A stretch of DNA of 53,958 nucleotides from Haplosporangium gracile (GCA_015499985.1 JAAAUF010000181.1:1-53958); one strand, 5' to 3'; positions 34,750 to 46,895 are shown, numbered from the stretch's first letter. The notes: generated by a model from the sequence alone, not told the origin. Numbers and translations are program-made.

Positions 34750-36897
34750 GGCAACGATGGGAGTGTATGTGTGCGGTAAGAGAAGAGAGAGCTGAATGTA
34801 AGAGAGGAGGTGGAGGTGTGAACAAGAGAATAAAGAATGGAATGAAATGAATGAATGCAAGTATGAAAGAAAGAATAGGAAAGGGGAGAAGTAGAGAATG
34901 AACAATAGTGTATTGGCTTCTAGTGAGAGGGGTTGCGGGTACAGGGAGGATGGCTCCGAAGCAAGGGAGGGAAGTTATATGTATGTTGTAAGAGTGTATG
35001 CAAAAGGGCAAGGGAAAAGTAAAGTAAAGTAAAATAAGATAAAGAGGACTATCAGAAGCAGACTAGTAGAGTAGTAGTAAAATAAACAAAGGGCTTTTTA
35101 TGTTATTCAACTGGGATCAACAAACAATGAAGGGTTCGAATGTGGAGATGGTCGAATGAATCGTGGAGAAGGAATAAGGAGAGACAATGAAGGAGGAAGG
35201 GAAGGGAGAAGGGAGGGGGAGACCAGCATATGAGTTCTTATGGTGCACCTCTAGTCGTGGAGAGGTCAACACATGAAGGTCTAACGACTAACAACGGTGG
35301 GTGAGAGAGTAACTCGTATGTGTGGGTTGAATGGCGAGAGAAGGAAGCTGAAAAAGGCGAAGAGGGTGAGGAGCAACGAAAAGAATAAGAGGTGATGAGG
35401 AAGTGAGAGTGAGTGAGTAGGAAAGTGGGATGCAGTTAAAAGTGAGCGAGTGTAAGAGAGTAAGTGGGGGGAGCGGGAGAGGAGAAAGAGAGAAATCCGA
35501 AAAATGAAATAGAAAATATGGACCACTGGTAGAGAGAGAAGAGGCCTTTCGCGACAATTTTTGTTGATGTTGTGTGTTGTTGTGTGTCGTGAGTCTGTGT
35601 GAGTGTTTGTTTGTGTGCCCACCGACAAAATTGAACAGAATGCGGGGTAAGAAAAAAAAAAAGAGACTCGCCTCTCTTTTCTTTTCTATCTTTCTCTCTT
35701 CTCTTTCATTACAGTGGAATAATGAATAGAGCACTAAAGCTAGTCAAAAAGATGGATACAATTGACCGATAACAGCTCAAAGGACTAAGACACTTTCGTC
35801 AGCTCAGATATACGTGAGAAAAAAAAATGGATAAGAGGATGAGCGCCCATCGAGGTCCTTTGTTCTTGAAGCAACTATATGAGTTGCAGTTGCAAACTAC
35901 ATCCTCTTCTCATTGAATAAAAGAAACAAAGAAACCCCTTAAAGCACATGGTAGTAGTGTTATGTATATCTTTGCTACAACAAAGAACGAAGAAGACATC
36001 AACAAAGCAATAAACAAAGCATGTCAAAGGGAAAGAAGAAAGAGCGTAGAAAAGCCATTCAAGTGTCATGCGGGTGAGTTTGAGTTCGGGATGGACCCAT
36101 GGATACGGAAATGTCCTCCCCTGCCAGCCAACCAGAGTCAATTTAGCGTCGCACAAACCATCTCTCCCTCTCCGAACATATCCGACAGTGAGCAAAAAGG
36201 GAAGTGAAGTTGGTAAGTGGCCCATGTAAATACAACCCTCAAATATGTACCTGCTAGTCTTTTCAATTGACATACGTATAGGCATCAACTTTGACAGACG
36301 CATTATGAACGCAGTACCCTCTTTTCGTTTTGAGTTGAGTTGAGTTGAAAGCTCTTTCCCTCGTGGCATGGCGGGAAACTCTACAAGAAAGAAGGGAGAA
36401 GATTCTCATGATCGCCCGCTCTTAGGAATCGAGTACCCAGCTGAGTTGGGATGACATTCGTTCGCCGCTCATCGTCGCATTGTGTTAATTAATTAGCAAA
36501 CAAAATAGCCGCCTTTGTTTTTAGGATGCCCACAGAAAAGAAGAAAGAAGACGAAAAAAAAAGAAAAAAAACAAACAACAGAGAAAAAACAAGAGGCCCN
36601 NNNNNNNNNTTTTGTAGAATCTCTCCATTTAGAATCGAACGTTCAACCTATTCGCGCGTTTCGGTGTAAGATGTCCAGAACTCAAGAAAATCATGGATCA
36701 TTCGCCGAGTCAAGATAGAACGGACGTCCTTGAAGGTGGGTCTCCCTCTTCTTAAACAAATGCGCCTTTTGTTGGGCTTCTGTTTGCGCTTTTGTTTGTG
36801 TCTGTACTTGTTAATTTTTAATTGTTCTTCTACATGAAAGTTGAAAAAGGCGAAAGCAAAAAACATGGAAAATGAGGAATAAAAGTGCAGTAGCTTT
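34750..36897. promoter_or_regulatory. upstream region of the F-box/WD gene
   Basis: This 2.1-kb spacer separates the F-box/WD start from the stop of the ABCF gene, both on the minus strand. From 34780 to about 35560 it is purine-rich on the plus strand, which is a long pyrimidine-rich leader for the minus-strand gene. It also contains the assembly gap. No coding region was recognised. Confidence 0.5.
36600..36609. other. assembly gap (10 N)
   Basis: Ten undetermined bases. A run of exactly ten usually marks a scaffold join of unknown size, so sequence may be missing between the A-rich left flank and the right flank. Confidence 0.98.
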
Positions 36898-39535
36898 TTA
36901 AAGACCCTTGGAAAGAACGTACTCCTTGTACTCCTTGATACCCTCGCCCTGGAACTTCTTGAGACTGCCTCCCTCACAGACCCACAGCTCGTTGCAGACA
37001 GCCTTGATGAATCGCTCGTCGTGAGAGACAATAACAACTCCTCCCTGAAACTGGCTCAATGCGCTCGTCAACGCATCAATCGAATCCATATCCAAATGGT
37101 TAGTAGGCTATGTCAAATTGAGAATAAAGAAAGACATTTGCAATTGTTAGTCATGTATTCGCTATCGACATTGCACAAATGCTCAGCAACAACATAAATA
37201 GTAATAATGACAACAACAACAAAAAATAAGCACAAAATATACCTCATCAAGAATCAGGAAGTGAGGATTCTGAAGTCCGAGACAGGCAAAGGCGACTCTT
37301 GACTTTTGACCTCCAGAGAGGGTGGCAATCTGCTGAAGGCCGACCATACCAGTGATACCGAAAGATCCCAACTGACGACGGTACTCCTCCTCGCTCTTTC
37401 CTGGCCAGTTTTTGGCCATAAACTCGACTGAGGTCAGGTTCACATCCAGTTGGTCCACGTGATGCTGACTGAACAAGGCAAAACGAAGACGTCCGTGACG
37501 ATGGACAAGACCCTTCTGAGGCTCGAGCTTGCCCGTCAACAGCTTCAACATCGTGGTTTTACCAGCTCCGTTGGGACCAACCACAGCAATACGGGAATCC
37601 ATCTGCATGTCCAGGTAAATGTGCTCCAAAATATTCTTCTCGGCGTTGTATCCGAACGTGCAGTCTGTCATCTGCAGAATTGGTGGTCCGAGCTTCTCGG
37701 GATCTGGGAACTTGAAGAAGATAGAGTTCTCGACCTCTGGTGGCTCCAACTCTGGCAACTTTTCCAGGATCTTAATCTTCATCTGCGCCTGGGCGGCCCT
37801 GTTAGCGTTGTATCTCCAGCGGTCGATGAAAGCCTGCAAGTGAGCGCGGTACTGGACCTGGTTCTCATACTCGCGAAGTTGAGCCTTGTGACGCTCAGCC
37901 TTGGTCGTGTGGAACTGCGTAAAATTACCCCTGTAGTAATCCAGTTGCTCAGAGTGCTGGTACAAAATATCCGTAGCAACCTCATCCAAGAATTCTATTC
38001 ATCATAATAAACATGAATTAGCATGGTTAATATCCCGTAGCCATTATACGTGTTCTCTTTTCAATCGGACGAAAAAAACCGCGTCTGTTTACCTCGATCG
38101 TGAGAAACGACAAGAAGGGTATTGGGCCACGTCTTCAAATAGTTCTCCAGCCAGATAACGGCAGGGATATCCAACATGTTTGTAGGCTCGTCCAGAAGCA
38201 GCAGATCGGGTTTGTTAAAGAGGGCACGGGCAAGAGCGAGACGCATACGCCATCCTCCAGAGAAACTCTTTGTAGGGTTGTGGTGCTTGTCGGGAGTGAA
38301 TCCAAGACCGGCAAGAATAGATGCAGCACTATTGTTCGCAAAAAGAAAATGACAATCAGTTATTACATCAGTTCATGTTCAACGAATCCCCATCATTATC
38401 CCGAAGTGTCAGCAAGAAATGAACCAAAGCTAAATGTTACCGAGCCTCAGCCTTGTCAGACTCAATGGCCTCCAACTTGGAGTAAACATCCTTGAGATCA
38501 GCCATGGCCTTTTCACGATCCTGCTCAAAATTCTCTTTGGAGCGGGTGTCGCCCTCCTGCAGACCCTTCTCCATCTCCATGTTCAAGGCGTTCAAACGCT
38601 TCTCCTCGCCCAACAAATGTTCGCGCCACTGATCAGCCGACAGCACAGCCTGAAGAGCCTCGGTATCGTTTCCAGCCATCTACAAGAACAAGAAATAATG
38701 ACGTGGTTAGATATCAAATTACCTATACAAGGAACATAATAACCTTCAAAAGAAAACTTCTGATAGTTACCTCCTGCTCGACGTGAAGAATACTGATGTG
38801 AGTGGGGACGTTGAGCTCACGACGGGAGAGGGTGCGGAGCAAGGTGGATTTTCCGATACCGTTACGACCGACAAGACCATAACGACGTCCAAAAGCGAGA
38901 GTCAGATTTGCATTAGTCAAGATGCGCTTTCCAGCAAATGAGATATCAAAGTTCTCCAGCTTGACGTCCTTGAGCTTGCCCTTGGTCGAGGTGTAATCCA
39001 GAATGGGGTTGACAGCCAGCATGTCGACGTCGTCCTTCTTGTCCAGCAACTTACTGGCCGCATACTCGACACGGGCCGTGCGCTTGGCCATCTTGGCCGC
39101 AATCTTAGCCTCAGCCTTCTCCAGCTTCTTGGTATCGACCTGCGAGAGGATCTTGCGTCCTGAGAGAGCCTCGAGATCGACGGCGCGGGCTCCGATCTTG
39201 CCGGTGGCCGAGACGCCGTCCTGGCTCAACATGTGCACGGGCTTTTCCAGCAACTTTGCCAAGCCGTCGGATCCGACGCTCTTGCTGGTGTGGCGCTCCT
39301 GGGAGTCGAACATGGATTGGAATCGGTTGCAGAGGGTGTCGATGGCATCGGGCTCGCCACCAGCATCCTCAAGGAGAGGTCGGACAAACTCTGCAATGGC
39401 GTCCTCGTCGTCGCCCAGGGTCGAGTTTTCGTCGAGGTAGCCAACGATGTAGTCGATGATGGCGTCGTCTGCGTCGGGCACGCACTCGCGGACCATCTTT
39501 GACATCTCTGCCTTGCTGAGAACGGTGGCAACCAT
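36898..39535 (-). CDS. gcn20: GCN20/ABCF3-type ABC-F ATPase
   Basis: Five exons: 39535-38771, 38679-38441, 38328-38093, 37994-37243 and 37107-36898, giving 733 residues (yeast Gcn20 is about 750). There are no membrane spans. The N-terminal 190 residues include the helical [19 protein letters not shown] segment typical of Gcn20/ABCF3. Two ABC domains follow. The first has Walker [10 protein letters not shown] (223-231), signature SFSGGW (356-361) and Walker [10 protein letters not shown] (D381, E382). The second has Walker [10 protein letters not shown] (553-561), signature LSGGQ (639-643) and FLILDE with PTNHLD across an intron. The linker between them is charged and helical. Gcn20 works with Gcn1 on ribosomes to activate the eIF2-alpha kinase Gcn2 in amino-acid starvation. 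I prefer GCN20 to ABCF1/ABCF2 because of the N-terminal region, but did not test this by phylogeny. Confidence 0.92.
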
Positions 39536-40059
39536 GATTTGCTGATGGGGGACCGTAACGAAAAAAAGGGAGAGAGGGGTGAGAATGAGAGGGTTGGTTG
39601 TTGAGGTTGGTGAAGAGATGTCAGACAAGCTCACTTCGAAAAAAAAAAAAAAAAAAAGAGCGTGGGCAAATGTGTTGTTGTTGCCCGAAAAATGTCACGT
39701 GCGCACTTTGAAAGGTCCAACCTCTCCAACTGATCCATCAATCTATGGTTCTGCAACTCTAAGCTACTGGGCTGCTGCCTCTTTCTTTAACCTGTTTACC
39801 CGCTGTCGTTTTCTGATACTTCTATCGGTGACATCCTCGTGCATCCAAGCTGTATGATATTAGAGCAATGCTCGAAATGAGTCGGCCGGCGCATACAATC
39901 TTGCTTCACCCGCTTTTTTAGTACTTTGCCGTATCCTCAGCAGTCTGCAAATTGCAGTCGTGAATAAAGAAAACGATAAATGTATTGTACAAGATGCTAC
40001 TTGATATAAATGATTGGTACAAATTAACGCGCCGCCTTCTTTTCTATGCGCCTGCAACT
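39536..40059. promoter_or_regulatory. upstream region of the GCN20-like gene
   Basis: This 524-bp spacer is between the ABCF start and the stop of the GH16 gene, both minus. It carries an 18-base A run at about 39640-39657 (T run on the gene's sense strand). No TATA box is clear. Confidence 0.45.
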
Positions 40060-40867
40060 TTACGGGCGATAGCGCATGTTCCTGAACTGGGCCGAAGGAG
40101 TGCCCTCCTCGGGGTATTTGAACTGACCAGCCCAGGCAATGTTGATCTCAGGGTTGACCTGCGTCCAAGAGTTTATCGCCATACGGTAGTTGGTCTTGTC
40201 AGGGTGAGTGGTCGCAATATCAGACCGGTTAAGGACCACATTTCCGTCCACAGACCAGGCAACAAAGTTCCTGCGCCACTCGAACGAGTATGTGTGCCAG
40301 CCCTCGGCGGCATCAAAAGGCAGATCGATTGAAATCGGGTTCTGTTTATGGTCGTGCCAGATGTTCATCCAACCGATCCTGGTGTTGAGCCCCGTGAGTT
40401 CAATGTCGATCTCGGTGTCCCCGTTCGCGATCAGAAAGAAGGCGGTGACCTGGCCGACTACATTCGAGGAGATCATGTCGATCGAATAGTGACCATAGCC
40501 GAGGTCTTCTTGGCGGTGGATCAGCTCTCCACAAGAGTAGGGCTTCAAATCAGAATCCTTGCCGATCGTGATCTTGGTGCCGGAGTCACTTTTGTGGACC
40601 TGCGAGTTCCTGAACGCACATCCCCATCTGCGGGCGAAAAGAGGAGAAGAAGTAAGAATGTGTTAGTGGTATTGCATGGAAATATTCAAATCAAATCTGA
40701 AGTTATGTTTGACCGCCGATGTTTCACCTGTCCGGGCCGTAGCCATCGGCAACGATAAAGCTGTCGTGAGACGCCATGGACTCTGTAATTGCATTCCAGG
40801 CTTGAACTGGGGACAGGAAGGTCGAGGCCAGGAGTGCAACTGAAGGAAGAATATAAGAGACGCGCAT
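40060..40867 (-). CDS. secreted GH16-family glycanase (beta-glucanase-like)
   Basis: Two exons, 40867-40728 and 40627-40060, join in phase (AG|A at GPDR|WGC) to 235 residues. Residues 1-23 form a signal peptide ending SPVQA|WN. The rest is a compact GH16 jelly-roll: GELIHRQEDLGYGHYSIDM, then the catalytic motif EIDIE with nucleophile E119, D121 and acid/base E123, then NIWHDHKQNP, GWHTYSFEWRRNFVAWSVDG and the C-terminal W..VNPEINIAWAG. GH16 enzymes cut or transglycosylate beta-1,3/1,4-glucans and related polymers. The size and the EIDIE motif without an inserted residue resemble lichenase/Crh-type members. Substrate could be the fungus's own wall or plant glucan. No GPI signal or binding module is present. 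A TATA box lies 133 bases upstream. Confidence 0.92.
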
Positions 40868-40999
40868 ATTTGATTTGATTTCTTGTTCGTATATTTTGAC
40901 GATGTGGAGATTACTTAAGTAGTTTAGAGAAGAACGAGAGATTGCGAAGGAGAGGAGACGAGCGAGATGAGGATCAATTGAGGAGTAAACACCATTGCC

Positions 41000-41007
41000 C
41001 TTTTATA
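41000..41007 (-). promoter_or_regulatory. TATA box of the GH16 gene
   Basis: Reads TATAAAAG on the minus strand, 133 bases before the ATG at 40867, in the context GTATAAAAGGGC. Confidence 0.65.
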
Positions 41008-41095
41008 CATTGACCAACGATGTGTCAATAGTCATATGTTACTACCGTGGAGTAAAGTTAGAAGCTCAAGGGGAGGATGGATCGCCAATAATACT

Positions 41096-41109
41096 CGGCC
41101 AAGACTCGG
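41096..41109. promoter_or_regulatory. candidate zinc-cluster binding site (CGG-N8-CGG)
   Basis: Two CTCGG blocks in direct orientation (CGG at 41096-41098 and 41107-41109) lie about 230 bases upstream of the GH16 ATG. Zn2Cys6 proteins bind paired CGG triplets. It may be chance; no other copy was searched systematically. Confidence 0.3.
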
Positions 41110-42382
41110 ACGCGTCCATACCAAGATTATCTTTTCGTGCGTTTCAATAGCCCATGGCGTACTACAAGGGGAAGAGGACCTTTTTCTGTTGGTGTGATAT
41201 GGAACGATAGATCGGTGAATTTGTAGTTGTTGAGTTGTTAAGGATGCTTTTTGAGTATGGATCGGGACATAGGCTAAGAATACAATCCTAGGGGTACAAG
41301 TTGGAATAACAATACCCTACTATTTCCCCCATCGTCGCTTTGACGGTTTACTAATAGATGACGCGTTTTGGCTAATGGCTGTCTTCTTCACCGAAGACCA
41401 ACTGATGATAGCGGTAAGGCGATGAAGATTAAGAAAACCTTTTCCGTTTTAACTTTTGAAAGGGCCCTTCGATGAATCCCAGACCAGGGGACAAAGAGTA
41501 AAGAAAACGAGAAAAAAAGAAGCTCGATCGGGCTAAAGAGAAACAACCTCAAAGGAGTACAACATATATCAAGAATACAACAGCAATAAGCCAACACATC
41601 CTGCATTGAGGACAGAGTCTGACACAGCAGGGGAGGCCTGGGAAGTGAACACAAAAAAGATCGAGGCCTCGACCGAGCTTGTTGCCAACTGAGTCAACTG
41701 AACTACCGGGTGAATATGAAAAAGGTATACGTATGTGCTTCTCTCTAGAAGACACACAATTGATCATTGATCGTATGTTTTTTCGTTTTAATAAATTAGA
41801 AGGGCTGTAAGGGGCTGTTTGTTACTATGTGGTATGGCTATCAGATGTTCCATGAAAAACAGGCGAAGCGACCAAAAAAAAAGAAAAAAAAAGAGCGCAA
41901 ATCAATACGAGAGCACAACCACAGCAGCAGTAGCAGCAGCAGCAACAGCAGGAAGGACAAAAGTACAAAGTCGCTCAACCACTAGAGTGCGGAATAACGA
42001 TAGCCCCTCTTGGCTTTGTCGTAAGGAGAATAGCAAACATCATGAAAAAAAGAGGAAAGGATGAATAGTGAGTGCGGTCAAAATTGCCTTTCTTGTCAGC
42101 ATGAGCAATTCGATGAGTTACCGACATATTTACCTGTAATTAGCGTATTTGTTTGTTTTTTGTTTGTTCGCTTGAATACTGGGCCGTGAATGAATGTGAG
42201 AGAGAATGAAAGACTTTGATTTCTGGGTTTTTTTGCTTCCTCTTGCCGAGAGATAAACCATTCATTGCATTTCACTATCAAAGACGCTGTGCTGGCTGCT
42301 GATTGGGTGCTGACTGAACCCGTTGAGCCAGCCACTTTGCCATCACTCATAAAGTTTTTCTTTTCTTTGTCTTGTCTCTTCT

Positions 42383-42516
42383 CTTGTCTTCTTGTCTTCT
42401 TGTCTTCTTGCCTTCTTGCCTTCTTGTCTTCTTTGCCTCTTCTTTTCTCGTCTTCTTTTACTTTACTCCTTCTCCTTCCTTTCCTCCTTCCCTCCCTTCC
42501 CTCCCTTCCCTCCCTT
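42383..42516. repeat. pyrimidine tract with short tandem repeats
   Basis: Six 8-base units of CTTGTCTT/CTTGCCTT at 42383-42430, then three 9-base CCCTCCCTT units at 42490-42516. They sit in a C/T-rich stretch of about 300 bases just upstream of the Zn2Cys6 gene, probably its leader. Confidence 0.75.
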
Positions 42517-42855
42517 CCTCTCCTGATCCTCTCCGCCCCCTTCGCTCTCATTCCTTCTCTTTCCCCTCTCCTTCTCTCCTTCACACTGCCCTCATTCCCA
42601 GCCACTCACTCATCCCTCGCTCACAACTTCACACTCACTCACACACCTCACCCTCTGTGCCATACCCCAACTCCACTTACACTACACACCACCCCCAAAA
42701 CCCCATTCTTCAGTCACACCTACAACACCTACTCCCAAAACAAAACAATAACCCACACATCGTCGTATCATAATAATACTCCTCGTCCCTATCGCTCTTC
42801 TTCTCTTTCCTCCCTTCCAACCAACCCTCAACAAACAACACAACAAATCGTCGCT

Positions 42856-45800
42856 ATGACTTCACAAGAGCAACTCGACGCAAAGCGAAGAAGGGTCTCT
42901 CGTGCATGGTAAGCATAAGCACAAATAATTACGAAAGACGAATGGCCCGCAAAGTCCCTTTCTGGCAAGAATAGTTCTCCCGGAGGAATACAATTACCAA
43001 ATATACAACAAAACTCGCCCCTCTCATCGTTGCTGTTTGTAATACCAACTAATACCCCTACCTTCTCTCTTTCAACCTCCTCCTGCTTCTCCTCCTCACT
43101 AAATAAATCACACTGCGCTTCTGCTCTTGTGATGACTACTATTATGCCTATCTTATTTCCAACAGCGATACCTGCAGAAGGAAAAAAGTGCGCTGTGACG
43201 GGATCCAGCCCGCATGTACCAATTGCATTACCTTTGGCTTCCAGTGCACGTAAGTACACAACAGTGATATGTTTCCCTTGCCTCTTCTTCCCGATCCAAA
43301 AGGAAAGCGGCGGGAGCGAGAGTAGTCGTTGACCAATTGTTTGTTACGCCGTACAACCAGAGTGTTTATGTACAGTCACTATTACTAGTATTTGTATGTT
43401 CTCTTCTGCCTATACCGATATGCCCCCTGTTCCAACTTTGCACATGAAAAGAAAGAAAAAAAAGAGAAAAACAGATAGAATAACACAAACAAAAGGGATT
43501 CGGATTCTGTTTATTGCACGTATTAGGTTCAATGACTCTGCAAAGAAGCGTGGTCCGCCCAAAGGATACATCGAGGCATTGGAGAACAGATTGCACAGGA
43601 TGGAGAGTCTTTTGGGAGGACTTGTTCAAACAGGAGACCGATCTAGAACGGATATTGACAGCTGGAGGAGTGGCCACGGTGGTAACAGTGCTAGCGGGCT
43701 TGGAGGCGACGATCACGACGACGACCTGGACTCGCTCGATGCTTGGGCTCCACCAGATCCTCCACATAACGCTCAGCCTTCCAGCAGCAGCAACAACGGT
43801 ACCGGCACAACGAGCTCAGCCCATCCTCCTGGACACCCATCTCACAGAGCAGAGTCTCCCTTTGCCTTTAGTCACTCGCCAGAACCTGAAGACGACGTTT
43901 CGACATACAATGAAAAGGCGCGCAAGAAAATCAATGCTCTGTCGGACAGCATGGACAGCATGACGCTCGACGAAAGCGCATTCAGTCGATACCTCGGCAA
44001 CAGTTCGGGAATCGATCTCCTTCAAAAGAACCAGCTCCTCAAGAACGGATACCTGATGGTCCCACTCAAGCAGAAGGACTACTACAATTGGCAATTGGAG
44101 ACCGAGGCGGCGTTGGCGCAGCTGACTTCACAGATGACTATGCCTCCACAGGATCTGGCTGACCACTTGATTGACACTTATTGGGCCTACATCCACCCCC
44201 ATCTGCCCATCCTACACAAACCACTCTTCATGCGTCAATACAAGAATGCCGATCCGGAGAAACGTCCGCCTGCGGTGTTACTGAACGCAATGTTTTCTAT
44301 CGCCTCCCGCTTCTCTGACCACCCCGAGATCGTCGGACTGTCGGATCCAGAGGATTTTGGAGTCGAGTACTTTTCAAGAGCCAAACGGCTGGTTGACTTG
44401 GACATGGACATGCCTCGACAGGCTTCGATCCAGGCGCTGCTTTTGATGACGCTTTACCGGTTTACGAGTTACAAATACGGTGGTCGCGGTGTGTGGGTGA
44501 TGTTGGGTCAGGCGACTAGAATGGCTCAGGATTTGGGCATGCATCGCAACTCGGCCCGCTGGTCTCTGCCACCGTTGGAGACTGAGATCCGGAAACGAAT
44601 TTGGTGGGTATGCTATATCATGGATCGTTGGATGTGTGCCTCGTTTGGACGACCGATCGCCATTGACGATGCCGACTGTGATGTCGACTACCCCTCGGCG
44701 GTAGAGCAGGATTGGGTAGACGCGGACGGAGATGCGGCGTCACCTCATGAGAACAGCGACAAAATCAAGGAGGAGTCTTCATTCCTCCTGCGGTACTTTG
44801 TGGAGCACATCAAGTTGGCGAAACTGATAGGGCTGATCTTGAGGCGCATATATGCGGCGGCGACGAGGACTCATGGACCAGCTCAGGTATCGTCTACGGT
44901 GGCAGAGTTGGATACGTTATTGACAAAGTGGCTTCTGGACTTGCCTCGGGATCTAAGACACGACCATCAGGCCAGCACCTTTAACCGCTGGGTTGCCATC
45001 ATCCACTCTTCCTACTGTAAGTTTTTTGCAAGTGCTGTAATTTGCAACGACGGCTTTTTTGTTGCAGCATTCCACGACCCTGGCCACTCACACCCTTTTA
45101 TTCTTCATAAAATAGATACGGCGCTGATCCTGTTGCACCGACCATATATGATCCCGACATTGCTGACAAAATCCAACCTCTCAGACTCAATGCCGTCACT
45201 CAACATCTGTGTCTCTGCCGCCAACTCGATCACGCACCTGGCCAAGCGATTGGACGAGACCGACAACCTCAAGTACCTCTGGGCGTTCTCCTCCTACGAG
45301 CTCTTCACCGCATCCCTGATCCACTTGACCAACTCTGCATCGATCGATATGCGACTCCAGACTCAGTCGAGAAATAACCTGGTGACCAGTATCCTTATCC
45401 TCAAGCGGCAAAGTGCTCAGTGGTTTAATGCCACTAGAGTCTCGAGGTTCCTGGAGGATCTCATGTGTGCGCATTTGAACTTTGAGGAGTACAAGTCAGA
45501 GGGTAGGAGTATGCATCCGATTGTTGTTAGTAATCTTACGGATGAGACTAATGCCAAGCTGCCGATTGTTTTGAGAGATGAGAATCACCCTTCGGGAGGG
45601 TCGCTACTTGTGGCGCCCAAGGAGGCTACTGCCGCTTCGCCACAGACGCCGATCTCTGCAGTGTCGACTCCTAGTTCTTCACCCTCGACTCCTACGGCCG
45701 GTGCGCCCATGGATACTGCTCCAGATGGTGGTTGTAATAGCAGTCCGGGTGGTCTTGGCCCTGTGCTGATCCCTATGCGCGATGTACCGGTATCATCATC

Positions 45801-46851
45801 GTCACCATCGACAACAGCTCCGCCCTCTTCAGGATCCTCGGCAACCGCAGCGCATCCGGTAGCCACACCTCGACCCAGGAAGAAGAGTCGCAAGCCGACA
45901 TCCAACTCTCAGAGGAACTCGCTCCTGTTCAACAGCTCCACTCCCTCTCCCACGGCCCCTCCCGCATCCGTATCCGGAGCGCCCGATCATCCCAAGTTCT
46001 CGTTTTTATCGCTCTCGATCCCGGGAATGTTTACTCAAGGTCAAGCCTTTCCGTTTGGTGATACCAATTGTCCTGTTCCTGGTTCTCAACAACAACAACA
46101 ACCACAGCAGCAACAGCAACAATCGCAACAGCAGCAACCACAATATCAGCAACAACAGCCACAACTACAGCAGTTTCAACTACAACAGCCTCAGCTGCAA
46201 CAGCCTCAGCTGCAACAGCAGCAACAACAGCAGTCGTCCTTCCAGTATTCGGCAACCCCTCTGTTTTCGTCCCCATTGGCCCTGCAACAACAACCAGCGA
46301 CCGGTTCATCCCTTCGAAAGTTCCCTACTCAACAACAACAACAACAAGGACCTCCAGGACCACAGCCCCCACAATACCCTCAGGTGCAGCAGTTACAGCA
46401 GGAAGGCGGAGGAGGAAACAACGGATTCATGCAGTACCAACAACAGATGCAGGGAGGTCAGGGATACCCCGTCTCATCACAGGGCTTTATCCCACTGACT
46501 TCTTCGGCAACTTCAGGGTTTGTAAATAGAATGACAGGAGGCGGGCCTCCCATGCGCGACAACGACTACTCCAACTTTTCGCTCTTCCCTCAGCAGGACG
46601 CCTCTGTACCTGCCACCGCTTCTTCTACTACTGGAGCTGAATCTTCAGCAACACCGGCGACAGCAGGGGCATCACCCATGCCACCAGCAACTACAGCAGC
46701 CGGCGTCGGCGCTGGTGGAGGCAGTCCAGGCCTGTTCCAGGACCCGAACGTCATGGCCGCGGTACCGAACCCTTTCTTTGGCGTGCCCAATACCATTGAC
46801 TGGGACGAGTGGCAACAGTACATCTCTAATGCAGGACTGCAAAAGTTTTAG
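42856..46851 (+). CDS. Zn2Cys6 transcription factor with fungal-specific regulatory domain
   Basis: Four exons: 42856-42908, 43166-43249, 43527-45016 and 45116-46851, giving 1120 residues. The binuclear zinc cluster is split over exons 1-2: C18, C21, C28, C35, C38 and C45 with C-x2-C-x6-C-x6-C-x2-C-x6-C spacing. A basic linker and coiled coil follow (KKRGPPKGYIEALENRLHRM). The fungal_trans domain covers roughly residues 220-680 (LIDTYWAYIHPHLPILHKPL, GRGVWVMLGQATRMAQDLGM, RKRIWWVCYIMDRW). The last third is disordered, with a polyglutamine region near 866-925. Such proteins bind CGG triplets and control carbon, wall or secondary metabolism; the regulon here is unknown. The third intron (99 nt) has no stop in frame, so the frame reads on through it. 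I spliced it because SSYY|TALILLHRPYM restores the conserved helix. Convergent with the PP2A gene. Confidence 0.9.
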
Positions 46852-46889
46852 AACCTTCGCTTCGTCTAACCTCACTCCATAGATCTCAT

Positions 46890-46895
46890 AATAAA
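46890..46895 (+). terminator. AATAAA poly(A) signal, Zn2Cys6 gene
   Basis: AATAAA lies 39 bases after the stop codon at 46849-46851 and is followed by an A-run. Confidence 0.5.

Larger units (their letters stand above)
40868..42855. promoter_or_regulatory. divergent intergenic region between the GH16 and Zn2Cys6 genes
   Basis: This 2-kb spacer holds both promoters. The GH16 side has a TATA box and a CGG-N8-CGG pair. The regulator side is a 300-bp pyrimidine tract with short tandem repeats. No gene was recognised between. Confidence 0.55.

Noticed and set aside
36610..36720. tRNA-like GAATCGAACG next to the assembly gap
   Set aside because: No T-stem or acceptor stem pairs on either strand.
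38330..38439. Possible C/D-box snoRNA in an intron of the ABCF gene
   Set aside because: On the minus strand an ATGATGG and two CTGA motifs occur, but the C box is imperfect, the spacing is short and no closing stem is visible.
43396..43526. Start of the regulator at 43396 in the long frame
   Set aside because: That would lose the zinc cluster; two upstream exons splice in phase and give the full Cys6 pattern.
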